From Peribolospora baueri (Eukaryota > Basidiomycota > Peribolosporomycetes > Peribolosporales > Peribolosporaceae): DNA of 64,000 bases. The first letter of the stretch is position 1. The number at the start of each line of letters is the position of its first letter. Shown here piece by piece: positions 46,122 through 58,372 of this stretch. Under the pieces are notes generated by a model. It did not search any database and was not told the origin of the DNA. It worked only from the letters and a program-made list of their open reading frames with translations. A program made the translations under genes and the position numbers. The stretch is taken from positions 1-64,000 of the forward strand of contig JAMDHS010000058.1 of the NCBI GenBank assembly GCA_029717555.1, written 5' to 3'.

Positions 46122-49092
46122 ATGCCCCTCTTCAGGAAGAGGTCCAAGCAGACCGCGCCGGACAAGGCGCCCAGCCTTCCGCAGATCGAACCAACCGACC
46201 CGTTCCTCTTCGCCGGCCACCGCGGTCGCTATCGTTCCCTCGACGGCCGCTGGAACGCCTACGACGATGGCGACGATCTCGGTGACGGTTTTCGAGCTGT
46301 CTCGGTGCGCGACCCAGCCAGCGAGGCGGGCCACGGAGAGCCGACATCTGAACTCGCCCGCGTGGGCAGCCCCATCGGCCATGCCATCCCCTACCATCGC
46401 CCTTGGACGCGCAATAGCCCTTCGGATAGGCCTTCTACCTCTCCCCTTGTCGACAAGCCGTTCGCAAACGGTGATCATGGCGCCTTTGCGTCCATCAGAG
46501 TATCGCCAACTCCCTCGCGCCGCGACAGGATCTCGGCTAACCCCCCCTCATCCTATCACCCTATGCCTGATGGTGCTCAACGTCCCTCCCATCCCTTCGC
46601 CGTGTCCAACTCTCCCTTCCTTCATACGTCGCCGTCACGCCCCATTTCGAGCGTTTCTACACACTCAGCTGGCAGGGCTCGCAATGTAACAAGGAAGAGC
46701 CGGATCGCCCCTAGCTTGAACATCATTGTTGCTGGCGGCAAGGGTCTGGGCAAGACGAGCTGGGTCCGGACGTTTCTCAGCACAATTCAGCCTGCACCTG
46801 GAATTAGCACCGAGGCTCACAACAGTTCGTTTTTTTTTGGCTCACGAACGTGGTTACATGCTGAACTGGCCTTGTTCTTTTTTCCCACACTCCAGCTCTT
46901 CAAACCTTTGGCCTTCGCCCTCACACCGCTGTCGATGTTTCCGGTGACCCCTCTGCAAGTCTCGGCCTTCGCCGCACTAAGACGGTCTCGTACTTGCCCC
47001 CGACCGAGGTTTGTGACACCGATGGGAAGCGAGTCCAGTTGTCCATCATCGACACGCCTGGCCTCGACTTTTCACTTGGCGACGGAATTGAAATCCAAAG
47101 GTCCGTCAGACAACTCGAAGGAGAGGTGGAAATGCGCTATTTAGCCACTCTCGAGGAGGTGAGCTTGCGCGTGGCCCGAATGAAGATCGCCGTGCGGACG
47201 TGCGTTTTGGGGCTCAACGACTGATCCTTGTTTCCCCTGAATATATTTTCAGGAGAACAAGTTGACTCGAATGCCAACCTCAGCAGCGGACCCGCATATC
47301 CACGTCCTCCTCTACTTCATCGATCCGCTCTCGATCTTGCAGCGGTCCTCTGCTCGCCCGGATCATCAGGCTCGAGGTCGACGGCAGAGCCAACTGTTGA
47401 GACGCAGTCAGTCCATGGGACGTCTCAGCTATGGAGCTCTGTCGCCAGACATCGTCCAGCTAGGAGAGCGAGGGAAACGTCTGTCTAGCAATGTGCGAGG
47501 AAGTAAAGAAGAAGGCGAACTCTCAAAAGGAGCCTCTTCGCTGTTTGCGACCCCCTCTGACCTCAAAGAAGAGATCTCGTCCGACGAAGAGGAGGACGCC
47601 ACTACGTCTCCGCCTCTCAGCATTCACCCCTCCGATCTCCGCGTTCTCGTCCGACTTAGCGAGCTCACTAACGTCATCCCTATTGTGGCGAAGAGCGACC
47701 TTCTCACAGTTCATCAGCTGGAAGACGTCAAGCAAGCTGTGAAGGAGGGCCTGCAGAGCCAGGGTCTGGGCCTAGGAGTTTTCAGCCTAAGGGAGGAGGA
47801 GGATGCAGACGCTGATATCGAGGGTCGGCGTCGTCGGCGCAAGGCGCGCGGCGACGTAGCCAGTCCAGAACGTGAGCGGGCCGGCACTCGCAACCTGCGC
47901 ATCCAGGACCCCGCTCGAGACGCAGTGGAAGGAGAGGATCCGGCCCCTGAGGAGGAGGAAGGAGTCAAGATCATCAAGGTTCGCCCTCGTCGCTCCTTCT
48001 CCGATATCCGACGCCCGCGCACACCGTCTTCGGCGGAAGGACCGGCTGTACCCCTTCCTCATAGCGTCACCTTTCCCCAGACTCTCAGCCCGACCACATC
48101 AGATGAAGGATTTCTCTCCGACGACAAAGCCGGACTTGAGATGATGACAAGGGCCGCCGGTAACGACTCATTGCGAGCCCTCACCTCCTCCTTCTCCTCG
48201 CAATCTCGCACGGAGTCTTCGCGTCACGAAGCTTTGTTGCCATTCGTTACCGCATCGTCGTTGTCCCCGGCTGCCCTCGCAGAGCTTTTCCCTTTTGCGC
48301 TCATCGCTCCTGAGCCAGAGCCGATGCGCAAGCCCGCTCCACGGCCAAGCCCTCGCCGTCTCGCTGACGCGCCTCCTGTGCCCGCGCTGCCTGAGGAACT
48401 GGCCCTCCAGAACGAGCGAGTTCGCGAGAAGCGCGGTATGAGCGTGAGCAGCGAGAAACCCGACGTCCCGGAAGCCGACTTGCAGGTGGTTGAAGCTACG
48501 CCGGAGGAGGGACTTGTACAGGAACCTGCCGAGTCTGTTCGGGCGGACTCTCCCACGCTGATGAGTCCGTCAGGGACTTCGAAAGAGCTCCACGATGGCC
48601 CACACGCGTCACCGTCTGAGGCGGGTGCCCATCCTATCGCCGAGGTGGACAAGCAAGAAACCAAGCACGACCTTGCGGCGAAGGAACCTGGAAAGTCGCC
48701 TGATTTGCGCAAATTTGAAAGGCGATACCGCTGGGGGAATATCAATGTGCTCGATCCGGGGCACTGCGATTTCACGGCGTTAAGGAACGCGCTCCTGAGG
48801 AGTCATTTGCAGGTAAGTAGTTCACCGCCTTGGACTCTCTAAGTGAGAAACCTCAGCCTTGCTGACGTGTCTTCCTTTGTGAAGACCTTGAAAGAGTCGA
48901 CGAAAGCTCATTACGAGCGCTATCGGACGAAAAAGCTTCACGCACGACGAGCAACGAAAGAAAGTGAGTGCCTGGCCCGTTCCTGATTGTCGTCCACGTT
49001 TGTTACGCCCTTCCCCTGATGGTACATATTCGCCGCATACAGTCACACAAGAGCAGGCGCAAAAACTTCTCCAGGACCTCGCCCTCATCTGA
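46122..49092 (+). CDS. Divergent septin-type GTPase
   Basis: Five exons: 46122-46824, 46896-47158, 47253-48812, 48885-48963 and 49043-49092 (2655 nt, 884 aa). A ~195-aa disordered N-terminus precedes a septin-like G domain: IIVAGGKGLGKTS (G1, aa ~204-212), IIDTPGLDF (G3, aa ~287), HVLLYFIDP, TNVIPIVAKSD (G4, aa ~469) and RYRWGNINVLDPGHCDFTALR, the septin-unique-like element (aa ~815). Septins polymerise at the cortex and bud neck. Unlike core septins (~350-450 aa), this protein carries long acidic/Ser-rich insertions: ~100 aa after FIDP, ~150 aa after the G4 region and ~115 aa before the septin-unique element. The C-terminus is short, without a long coiled coil. It may be a non-core septin-like GTPase and not a CDC3/10/11/12 ortholog. 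Confidence 0.8.
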
Positions 49093-49197
49093 ATCTCTAG
49101 TGGCCCGTAGCCCTCGGCGAGCTTTCACCCGTTTCCGTTGAGCGAGGGCCATTTCGTTCCGCTCTCTTTCCGACTATTTGGCCTTCTACGTCGTCTC

Positions 49198-49440
49198 TTT
49201 GACACGAGCCGGCTCGTGTCCTTCGCCTCGTTTCGGGCACACGGTTTGCTTCCTTCTTTGTCTTTTCACTGCCATGCCTTTCCTTCCTGCTCCCGCCGCC
49301 AGCTTGCCTCTCCCGATCTTGCCCTCTTTTTTTTGCCCACCTGCCTGGCTCACCCTTGGTCTGCTATACCCTTTTTTACCTACCGGGCGTTGATGCTTCT
49401 TTCGCTTTCTTCTTGATTACAATTTGGCACCTCTACTTAG
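49198..49440 (+). repeat. Left copy of a divergent inverted repeat
   Basis: Begins at TGACACGAGCCGGCTCGTGTC and matches the reverse complement of about 50530-50775 over some 240 bp. Shared blocks include AGCTTGCCTC and CTCGGTCTGCTATACCCTTT-like wording. By eye, identity is roughly three quarters with small gaps. Confidence 0.7.
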
Positions 49441-49692
49441 CCGCTAAGCCTTCCTCCCTGAAGTGGACGTTCAATGTTGCAACCCAAGGTTCTCCGAGGG
49501 TAATTTTACCTTGGGGTAAGGAATCTATGCAAAAATAAAAATAAAAAAAAAAGACTAGCTCCCTCCCTACTGACTGCTCGTATCTGAAGTAACATCTGAC
49601 CAAGCTCAAGTTCCAGCAGACCAGTATGGATTCTTCCTACCGGACAAAACCAAAGCCAAAACCAAAACACAACATCTTTTTGGGAGGGGGGA

Positions 49693-49866
49693 GCCGTCGG
49701 AGTTAGGCGGGGATTGGAAATGGGAGGGAGCCGCCGAAGGTAGGCGGGGATTGCAGTGGCTCCCTCCCATTTGCAATCCCCCCCTAACTCCGACAACCCC
49801 CCTCCCCCCACTCATGCTTCCCCCCTCCCATTTCCAATCACGCAATCCCCGCCTAACTCCGACGGC
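49693..49866. repeat. Nested palindrome (potential hairpin)
   Basis: The left arm (about 49693-49727) is complementary to the right arm (about 49823-49866) over about 35 bp, with one short insertion. A second, shorter complementary pair lies inside (about 49738-49757 with 49775-49795). Arms are built on GGAGTTAGGCGGGGATTG wording. Confidence 0.8.
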
Positions 49867-50529
49867 CCCCCCCCCAACACCAACCCCACCGACACAGTAC
49901 ACCTAACCCTACCTTTTTTTATCCTTTTTACCCTTTTTTTTTTTTTTTTTTATTACCGTCACCTCCAAATGTGAGTACCGTTCACTCTCTGTGACTACGC
50001 AAATGCCATGGACAAGTGCAAAATCCACTCTCCTTCAAAATAAATATCATGACAGGCAGTGTTCCAACTACATATTCCCATCTGCGTATCATCTGTTCTG
50101 CCAAAGTTGCTGATTTTGTGCACACCTGCGCTCGACAACGAAATAAAGTCAACCGATAAGATATCCATCCACAGCTGTTTGCGTAAAGCCGGGCTTGTCC
50201 TTTTCATAAAATCGTTTGCACCCTAAGAATGATGACTGGCACAGTCTTTAAAATTTTTGAACTCATCGGATGGGCATGACATATTTATCCTGGCCTGAAA
50301 AAAGAACTGTCGTCCTCCTTTCGCTAGGAAATGGCGGCATGGTCACCGGCCGAATCGCTGAAGTGAAAGAAAAAAAATAATATATGCGCATAAACGCGGA
50401 AGTTGGAGATTCCTTTGTAAACTGAGTTTGGCCTGACTTTGACTCTGTGAAGAACAAGCTAGATTTCCCAATTCCTACCCTAAGCATACATGGTCTTGAG
50501 TGCGACATTGGAGGCGGCAGGAGAGACGG

Positions 50530-50775
50530 GCTACTTAACCGTTATCAAGCAGAAAATCAAAGAGTGTCTTTGCACAATAGGTATGAAAGGGTATAGCAGA
50601 CCGAGGGTGAACCAGGCAATGCCGCGGGCGAAGAAGTGTAAGACTGGAGGAGGCAAGCTAAGAGTGCGAGGTAGGACGGCAAAGGCAGGGCCTAGCAGAC
50701 AATGAAAAAGACAAACGAGCGAGCCGTGTGACCGACCGACATGGGGCAACGGATACGAGCCGGCTCATGTCAAAG
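50530..50775 (-). repeat. Right copy of a divergent inverted repeat
   Basis: Reverse-complement partner of 49198-49440; its outer edge carries ACGAGCCGGCTCATGTC. Both copies can be read as a short hydrophobic peptide ending TLGLLYPF, but neither looks like a functional gene. The pair could be the ends of an old non-autonomous element or two copies of a dispersed repeat. Confidence 0.7.
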
Positions 50776-50976
50776 CAAGTTGTAAGTCGAGTGCTTGATG
50801 TCGTTGAGGAAGGTACCAGCCCGGGCTGCCATGCTCTGCATCTTCTCCTGTCCCTTCCCTCGTCCGTCGGGCTACCACTGGGCGGCGGCGGCTTGGGCGA
50901 TCGTCGAAGGCGTTGATTGATTGATTTCCGATCGAGGGGGGAGGGGCAAGCGCTCCGTGCTCAGCCCAATGGGTGA

Positions 50977-53900
50977 CTAGAATACGCAAGGGTGCGCCTG
51001 GGTATGAGCCGCAAGGACAGGCGGTGGAGGAGGCGTTAGAGAGGGTAGATGGGTGGAAGTAGACCGGTTGAGGTGGGAGGGTAAAGGTAAGGGTGTAAGG
51101 GAGATGTGGTCGTCAGAGGCAGCTGGGGCGTGCGGCGCGGGGGGGAGATAAGCCCTAGGGAGTAGTCGTCCTCGCTCGGGGGTTGCTATCTTCGGCGTCG
51201 AAGAAATGCGAAAACGGTGGCGGCGAAGCACCACCGCCACCACCACGCGCGGGAAAGGGGCAGGTAAAGCATGTCGTCTCGGTCGATCGCGTAACCCCGC
51301 GCCCGAAAAACCGCTTCTTCGCTCTCCGGCTCCCTCTGACCGTGCAGTTCCTCGAAGATGGCCTTGAGGTGTCGGCCGTGAGCGTAGGCCTCGGCAAAGC
51401 GCCTGCGGACCTCCGGAGCGAACGATGCTGATGACTCTACCTGGGTGAACGTGAGCCACGGCTGCGTCCACGTTCTCCTCATCGTCCTCGTGGTGCAGCC
51501 GGGACAGTGCGTCCACTTTGACGTGGCACCGTCCAGGGCGGTGCCGAATGTCGAGTCTCGATCGATACTGGCTGAGGATGAGCGACCAACGAAGTAGCCG
51601 ACTATTAAGCTTCGCGGGGGCCACACCACGCGGGTTTGTCTCCTCGAAGAAGTTTGTGATCGCCATGTGGTCGGTGTAGATGACGTGCTTGCCGGCATCG
51701 GAGTTGTCGATGAAATGCCGAAGCTTCGTCGCCATCCAGACGAGATACGCGACTTCCAGCTCGGTTGGCCTGTAGCTCCGCTCGGACGAAGTCAGCGTCC
51801 TGAAGAGGGACAGAACAGGGCGCTCGTTGCGTCGATCGGATGGGTCGGACCCGGGGGGCACCTGGTGCACGGCGATCGCCATCCCGTACTTCTTGCTCGC
51901 ATCGCAACAGAAGGTGAAAGGCTGGGAGAAGTCGGGGTGGATGACGGCAGGGAAGCTGCTGAGGATCACCTTCAGCTTGTCGAAGCAGCGGCGGGCCGCC
52001 TCAGTCGTCACGACAGTGGTTGAGTCGACGAAAGCCTTGCTTTGCGAGCCCGCCCAGGCCTACGGCGCCTTCTTGAGACCCTGAACCTTGAGATGCTGCA
52101 AGGGCTCGATGAGGCCGGCGAAGTGTGCGATGAGATACCGGTAATAGGAGAAGAATCCGATCTGGGACTCCAGGTCCGCCAAGGTCCGTGGGAACGCGAG
52201 CTTGCGCACTGCCTCGGTCTTCTCCTCGGTCGTTGTGAGCCCCAGGCGGTCGACCACATGCCCGAGGAGCTGGACCGAGTGGTAGCCGAGGTGCGACGGG
52301 GAGTGGGTGAGGCCAACCCGCTGGACTCTCTGAAAGACCTCCTCCAGATGCCGGAGATGGGAGTCGAAGTCGCCGGTGTACACCACGATGTCGTCAACGT
52401 AGCAGGGAACGAAGTCCCAGCAAACCCCATCGAAGAGACGGTCCATGAAGCGCTGCAGGAAGCCTGGACTGTCGAGGAAACCCATCTGCGCAACGTTGAG
52501 CATCTCCTGCCCACGGTGCGTGATGACAGCAGTCTTCCACCTGTCCTCCTTCTTCAACGGCGTCTGGTAAAACGCTTTGGTGGCGTCGAGAGAGGAAATC
52601 CAGTGCGCGCCCTTGACGACGCCGCGAATGTCGTCCTAGTGGGGCAGGGGATACGGCTCGAGCGAGACGAGCTGATTCAGGCCGCGAAGGTCGACAAAGA
52701 GCCTGGGCTTCCCGTGCTGCCAGGTGACGAAGACCGGCCATCCGCACGGACCGTTCCCAGGGGAGAGCCTTCCTTCCTCCTTGAGCTTATCGAAGACTTC
52801 GTCAACAGCTCTCCTATCGCGCGCGGAAAGCTTGTAGATCTTCGGCCGAGGAATCCGGCTCTCCGACCCGGGCTGCAGCGGAATGCCCATCTCCGTACCG
52901 TCGTTGATCAGCCCCAACCGCGACGACTAGGTGGGCTCGTATTTGCGCACGAGCTCGCGCAGCGCGTCGACCTGCTCGGACGTGATGTCATCCTTAGAGT
53001 TGACGCCCACCTGGTCCGATCCGGCACGTCGTCGGGTGCGGAGGCAACGGTGTCGAGGGGCGACGTGCCTAGGTCCAGGGTGTCGGGCGCCGTGTCGAAG
53101 CCATCGGCGGTGAACGCCTGGGCGAGGTGCTCTTCGACGCGAATGCAGGGCGACGCGGGGAGTGCGTGCGGGGAGCTGTCCGGCGAGACGGCCGCATGTC
53201 ATCAATGGTGGCCCAAGACACCGTGGGTCCTGCGTCGTCGTACTCGCGCAAGTAGCCCAAGCGCTGGTCTCGGTGCAGCTTCACCAAATGTCGTCCCAGG
53301 TTCGAGTACGGAACGGCCGTCGTCCCTCTACTCATGACCGCGTGCGGGGCGCTGGCGAAGATGTCTCGCAACTCGTCGGTCTTGGCGATCGGGACGAAGT
53401 AATAATCCCGGTCGTCCTGAAGAGACGCGGTGGCGAACTGAATCGGGATCGCCCAGCGCTGTCGAGGCTGGACGACCATGCTCCGCGCGGCCTTTACCAC
53501 GATCTTTCCTCCAAGCTTCGGCCCGCACCTTCGCCACCGCCGACTCGCATGCCCGGATGACGCACGTTCCACGGGCGGTGTCGATAATCATCCCGTGGTC
53601 TTGATGACGTCCATGCCGATGAGGAGGCCGCACGCCAAGCTGGGGACGACGTGAAACTCGCCGCGCACATGTGCCAGGCCCGTGCTCGTCGGTACGTAGA
53701 AGTCGAGCACTGCGAAGGAGGTGGAAGCGTGGCTGGACGTGCCCACGCCGCGGACTGACATAGGGGTCTTGGTGCTCGCGATGGTGACCTTGTCGAAGCG
53801 CTTGAGGACGTCGGGGGCAACGAGAGACACGCCGGCTCCGGTGTCCAAGCAGACGGTGATCGGAGCGGCGCGTCGGCGGCCGGGAGCACGTCCATCTCCA

Positions 53901-55962
53901 GGAAGTTGGATGACCGTAGACGGTGCCGAGATCGTCTCTGGGGTCGGCACGGGGGATGACGCGAGGGGGAGCCGCCATGGGCTTGTCGGCATCGGTGGAT
54001 GGCTTCCCTTTCAGCACCAGAGGAGGTCGGACGTCCCTGACCGCGCGCTTCGCCGGCCCTACTGACACATGACCGACCAGGGCGTGGGCGCCTTCCTCCT
54101 CGGATTCGGGCTCCGTCGCCGGGCCTGCGGGCGACTCCGTTCGCGCCATAGAGGTGCTGCAGCTCGCCGTACCCTACCCGGATGACGAACGTCTGGTCTC
54201 TACTGTCACTCCCGTCCGAAAGATCGTCCTCGCCCGTGGCTTCGTCTCCTCCTCCTCCCGTCCTCACGTGGTGAGCGCGAGCCGTCACACAGTCGTGCTC
54301 GTTGTCCCAGTGGTCGCCGCCGCAATGTCGGCAGGACGTCTCATCGTCCCGGTCGACCGGTGGGGTGTGACTGACCGGGGGAAGCGATGCGGCGGTCTTC
54401 CTCTTCGGGACGGCGTCGGTGATGGGCGATTGTCGGGGGGAGCCGAATGACGCGGGTGGGCAGCGATGGCTGGCGACGGCGAGTCCCGCGCGGGGGCGCC
54501 CCCGTCCTTGTAGCTCAGGGTCGAGGGGGCGGGACGGCGCGAACGTTGGTGCTCCCGCCGTGCTGCTCGATGCTCATCGCGCGTTTGAAGAAGCGCTCGA
54601 GTGACTCGTCGTCATCGGTGATGGGAAGGCGGCTTTGGAACTCGGCGGGCAGGCCCTCCCACAGCTCGTACATGACCTCCCCGGACCCGGTCATCCCGGC
54701 GTCTCAGCGCGCGCACCTTGGCCTCGTGGTACACCGCGGAAGACGGCGTGTCGTCGAAGCGGTAGGTGATCGCCCTTGCGCAGGCGCGCGCCTCGTAGGT
54801 GGGGAGACAAGAACCGCTCCTGGAGCAGCCCCCACCACTTGTTCCGGTCCCCCCGCAGGTTGAGCTTGGTGCTCTCGCTTAGGTTGTAGTACCAGTCGAA
54901 GGCCGAGCCTTTGAGGCAGGCCGGGAGGACGCTGAGGACCGCCAACTTGCCGTGCTGGAAGCAGCACTCGCGTATCCGGTCCTTAAAGAGGGACAGGCCG
55001 CACCGGGAGGAATCGTCGTTGTCCGGATTGAACAAGAAGATGTCCTCTGGTCGTACTGCTGGTCGCGGCGGAGGGGCGGTGTGGAACCGGGGCGGCGAGG
55101 GCGCGCGCTGTCGAAGGAGCGTCGACGTCGGATCCGGTTGCGCACGACGTCCTGCACGGTGGGCGGTCGCCTCCGCTGCCTCCCGAGTCTCCGGGCTGAC
55201 CTCCCCTTGCCGCGGGGCTACGCGAGTGGCGTTGAGAGTCTCTAGGAGCTGGCGCTGGTACTCCCTGGCCTCTGCTCGTTCCTGGCAGCGCTGCTGCTCA
55301 GCCTCTACTCGGCGCTGCTCAGCCTGCTGCTGGAGGAAGACCTGCATCCACCTGAGCATCTCGCCTCCATCTCTCTCTTTCTCGGACTCGTCCTCTCCTC
55401 CAACTGATCCGCGGGGTCGGCAGGAGCGGATCGGACGGAGCCGCTCGGAGAAGCCGGTCGCACCGGAGTTCGGCGGGGCGGCATGGCGGAGGGGGGAACG
55501 TGTCAAGGGAAGAGGGGCAAGGAAGCGACGGAGGTTCTTGTGCCGCCGGGGCGGGGGTGGGGCGAGCACCGGCGGGCTCGACTGCGAGGGCCGGGCGACG
55601 GCGTCGACAGCTTGGGGTAAGCCGTTGTCATGGACGGCGACGAGCGTATCGAGGGCGGCTTCGTGACGATCGCGCGCGCGTGCGACGTCCTCCCGCGAGT
55701 GGCGACGGGCGAAGGGAAAGTGAAAGGCGCGTTTCTTTGATAGCCTTGGCCTCGGCCAGTACGGCGAGAGGAAAGCAAGCGTCTGGGCGAGGTCGACAAC
55801 TCGACGTGAGCCAGCTCGCCCAGGCCGGTCGTCTTGCCGAGCGCATCGGCGAGCTAGAGGAGCTGGCGGCGAGGACGCGGACGCGAACGTGAACCTGAGC
55901 GGAGGGCTCGTCGGCCTGGTCGTGCATGGCGGAGATGATGGACTGGACGAGCGAGTCTGCAC
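50977..55962 (-). mobile_element. Broken Ty3/gypsy LTR-retrotransposon fossil
   Basis: Reading from right to left on the minus strand, the parts follow the Ty3/gypsy order: gag-like segment (about 54690-55960, Arg/Pro-rich N-terminus then a retrotransposon-gag-like region), aspartic-protease-like segment (about 53590-54000, with a DTGA motif), reverse transcriptase (about 52060-52920, with YVDDIVVYT) and RNase H (about 51000-52010, with the FCCDASKKYG-type motif). I see no integrase and no LTRs. The element looks broken, with roughly half a dozen interruptions plus the loss of its 3' part. That is consistent with an old insertion, but I cannot date it. Confidence 0.85.
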
Positions 55963-58372
55963 CTCGTCCCACGCGCAGGGCTCGAGGAGGACGGCGCGTG
56001 GCGGCGGTGGCAGCGGCGGTGGGCAACTGGATGCCCTCGCGCCTCGGCGTCCTTCATCACGAGTTCGGCGGCGGCGTCGGCGCAGTAGAGAGACGAGTGT
56101 GGTAGGGCGCAGAGATTTTGAGAGGCAAGGCGCAGACGCGGGGTTTAGGCGGGTGCGACTGGGAGGTACGCTTGTTCGTCTCCTCTATCCAAGTAGAAAT
56201 GCGTAGAGGGCGGCAAGGGGACCGGAGATGGAGATTTCGGAGGAAGAGGTGATGGCGCTGATGTAGAGGGCTCGGGAGGCCGTCCTTTCCTGAAAGCGGG
56301 CGGGCAAAAGCAAAAGCGAGGGCGAGGTGAGAAGAGGAGGGAGGTAGGGGGAGGGGAGCAGTAGCCGGAGCCCTGGCGGCTCGAAAGTCGATCCAAAAGC
56401 AGAGCCGCACGGCCTGGACCGACGCGGCGAGGAGGCGGTCTGCGACGTCGGAGCAGGTGTGAACGCGCGGGCGCCGACGCCGACGCGGGTGGCGAAGGGG
56501 CGTCGTCGTGGGGCGGTGAAGGAGACTGGCCGGACCCGAGTTCTACGATGGCGACGGCGATCTGGGTCGCGCAGAGCAGCGCGCCGTTGACCGCCGCATC
56601 TTGCCAGCCGGACTGGGCCTGGTAGTTGAGGACGGCGTGCCAGGACGACCAACGACAGGCGGCGGCGGCGGCGGCGTTGTCGTCCAGCGAGGTCGCAGAG
56701 ACGGCCAGTCGGAACGGCCGATGCTGAACGCCGCAAGCGGAGGTGGCCACCTCCAAGAGGGACAGAAGATTAGGCTCGGCGTCGCGCCGTCTCTCGTCGA
56801 GCCACGCGATGAGTGGTGCGCCTCTGCTCCAGGGTCTCGACGGACTTGGCGGACAAGAGGATGAGGTGGTTTTGCCCTCTCTCCGACGACCGCCAAAGCT
56901 TGCTGTCCATCGGCGCGCGGCGATCTCGGAGATTGGTAGGTGAGTCTGCACCGCTTTGACGCGGTAGGTCTGCTGCTTCCGGAGGGGTCAGAAGAGGAAG
57001 TGCGTACCTCGATATCAAAGGCCGAATCCTGAAATTGGTGCACACCATCGTCGATCTTCTTAAGACGCTCCAGCAAGGTTTGTGTGCTAGCTGACCCTTC
57101 GCGTTACGCTCAGCTTTGGCGGTGCGAGCCGCCCTTGGCGGGTGGGATGCCGGGCGTGATTGAGAGGCTGCCCTCAGGGGCGTCCGCTACGGGGGCGTCT
57201 TGAAAGAAGGGAAAGTCCGCGTAGACGGCCACGAACTGATGGTGAGAGTTACATAGATGGTGGTCGTCCTGAAGGCGCTGATGAGCAAGAAGCTTACTAA
57301 AGCGGTGGCCGCAAAAAAAGAATTCTTTTTGTAGGGACGTGCGACTCGAGATTGGACGTGACGTAGAGCTCGTGACAGACGAGGTCACCCTCGTCCACAT
57401 GGCCGGAGGGAGCGCCGAAATTCGAACTCATCGTCGTCCGGTGGCGCCTTAGACGCCACTTCGCGGAAGCGTGCGATGTGCTCGGCAAAATGCTGGTAAA
57501 TGCGGCCAGGCATAGATCTGACGGGGGTCACGAACATGTCCAGAGGTCGAGATGGTCAGTCATAGGCAGGGTGCGGGAGTGGCATTGACGGATTAATCGA
57601 ACCTCGCCCTTGACGGTAAGTAGTATCGGCGCTCGGTCTGAGACCTCCAGGATGGTCACGGACCTGGCTCGACGTACCAGGTTTCCGCCTCGCAGTGGAC
57701 AAGCCGTACGAAGGAAGAGAAAGGACATGATGGAGAAAGCAGTGCGACAGAGCGACGGTGGGCGGCGGCTGGCTGTAGAACGAACGAAAAAGGCGAATGC
57801 CCCGACGAGAGATAGGGTAGACCGAACCGTGTGAGGGAGCAGGAGTCAGACGGCATCTCTTTTAAGTGTCCCCGGGCCGATGTGAGGCCGAAAGAGAAGG
57901 ACAAGGACACTTTCACTTCGCACGTCAAGGAGGCCAGGAGGAGGCATGGTGTCTTCTACCTAGCCCGCCCGCGTCTCGTTTCTCCCCATAGCGCGAGTCG
58001 CGACCCGTCTTTGAGTCGCGACACTTTCCAGAATCGAAAGACCGCTTCTCTCCGGTTCCTCCGGACGTTGGGCGATAGTCCAAATGACATCTCAAATTTG
58101 TCGATCACTGGTAGGGCGGCTTTCAGCTCATCACCAGTCCGTCGCGTCCTTTCAGGTGGACAATTGCTTGCTATGTTCATTAAAATGACACACACATCGA
58201 CAAAAGAGCTACACTATTACTAGTCAATAACATACGTAAACGTGGACAGTCCGCACGCAACAAGGACAGGGACGATCGCGCGAGTGAGACAACGGAGTGG
58301 AAGCGAAGAAAGAGGTGAAAGGTTGCCTGGCGCTAACGGAACCACCAGTCGATGCGCTCGCGCACCGTTTCA
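55963..58372 (-). other. Decayed coding-like sequence of unknown origin
   Basis: Between the retrotransposon fossil and the prenyltransferase gene, minus-strand frames show protein-like composition in short blocks (for example around 56600-57080 and 57130-57520) but do not form a gene I can support. They may be a continuation of the mobile-element fossil, another insertion, or a dead host gene. From about 57530 to 58372 I see nothing assignable. Confidence 0.4.

Larger units (their letters stand above)
49093..50976. other. Repeat-rich, gene-free region
   Basis: Contains the inverted repeat pair and the nested hairpin listed separately, poly-A (49535-49552) and poly-T (49931-49952) runs, and no convincing gene. 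The left segment borders the septin 3' end and the right segment borders the retrotransposon fossil. Confidence 0.65.

Noticed and set aside
52042-53337. 431-aa open frame on the plus strand over the reverse-transcriptase region
   Set aside because: It is antisense to a recognisable RT domain, has no family similarity I can see, and is expected in GC-rich DNA opposite coding sequence.
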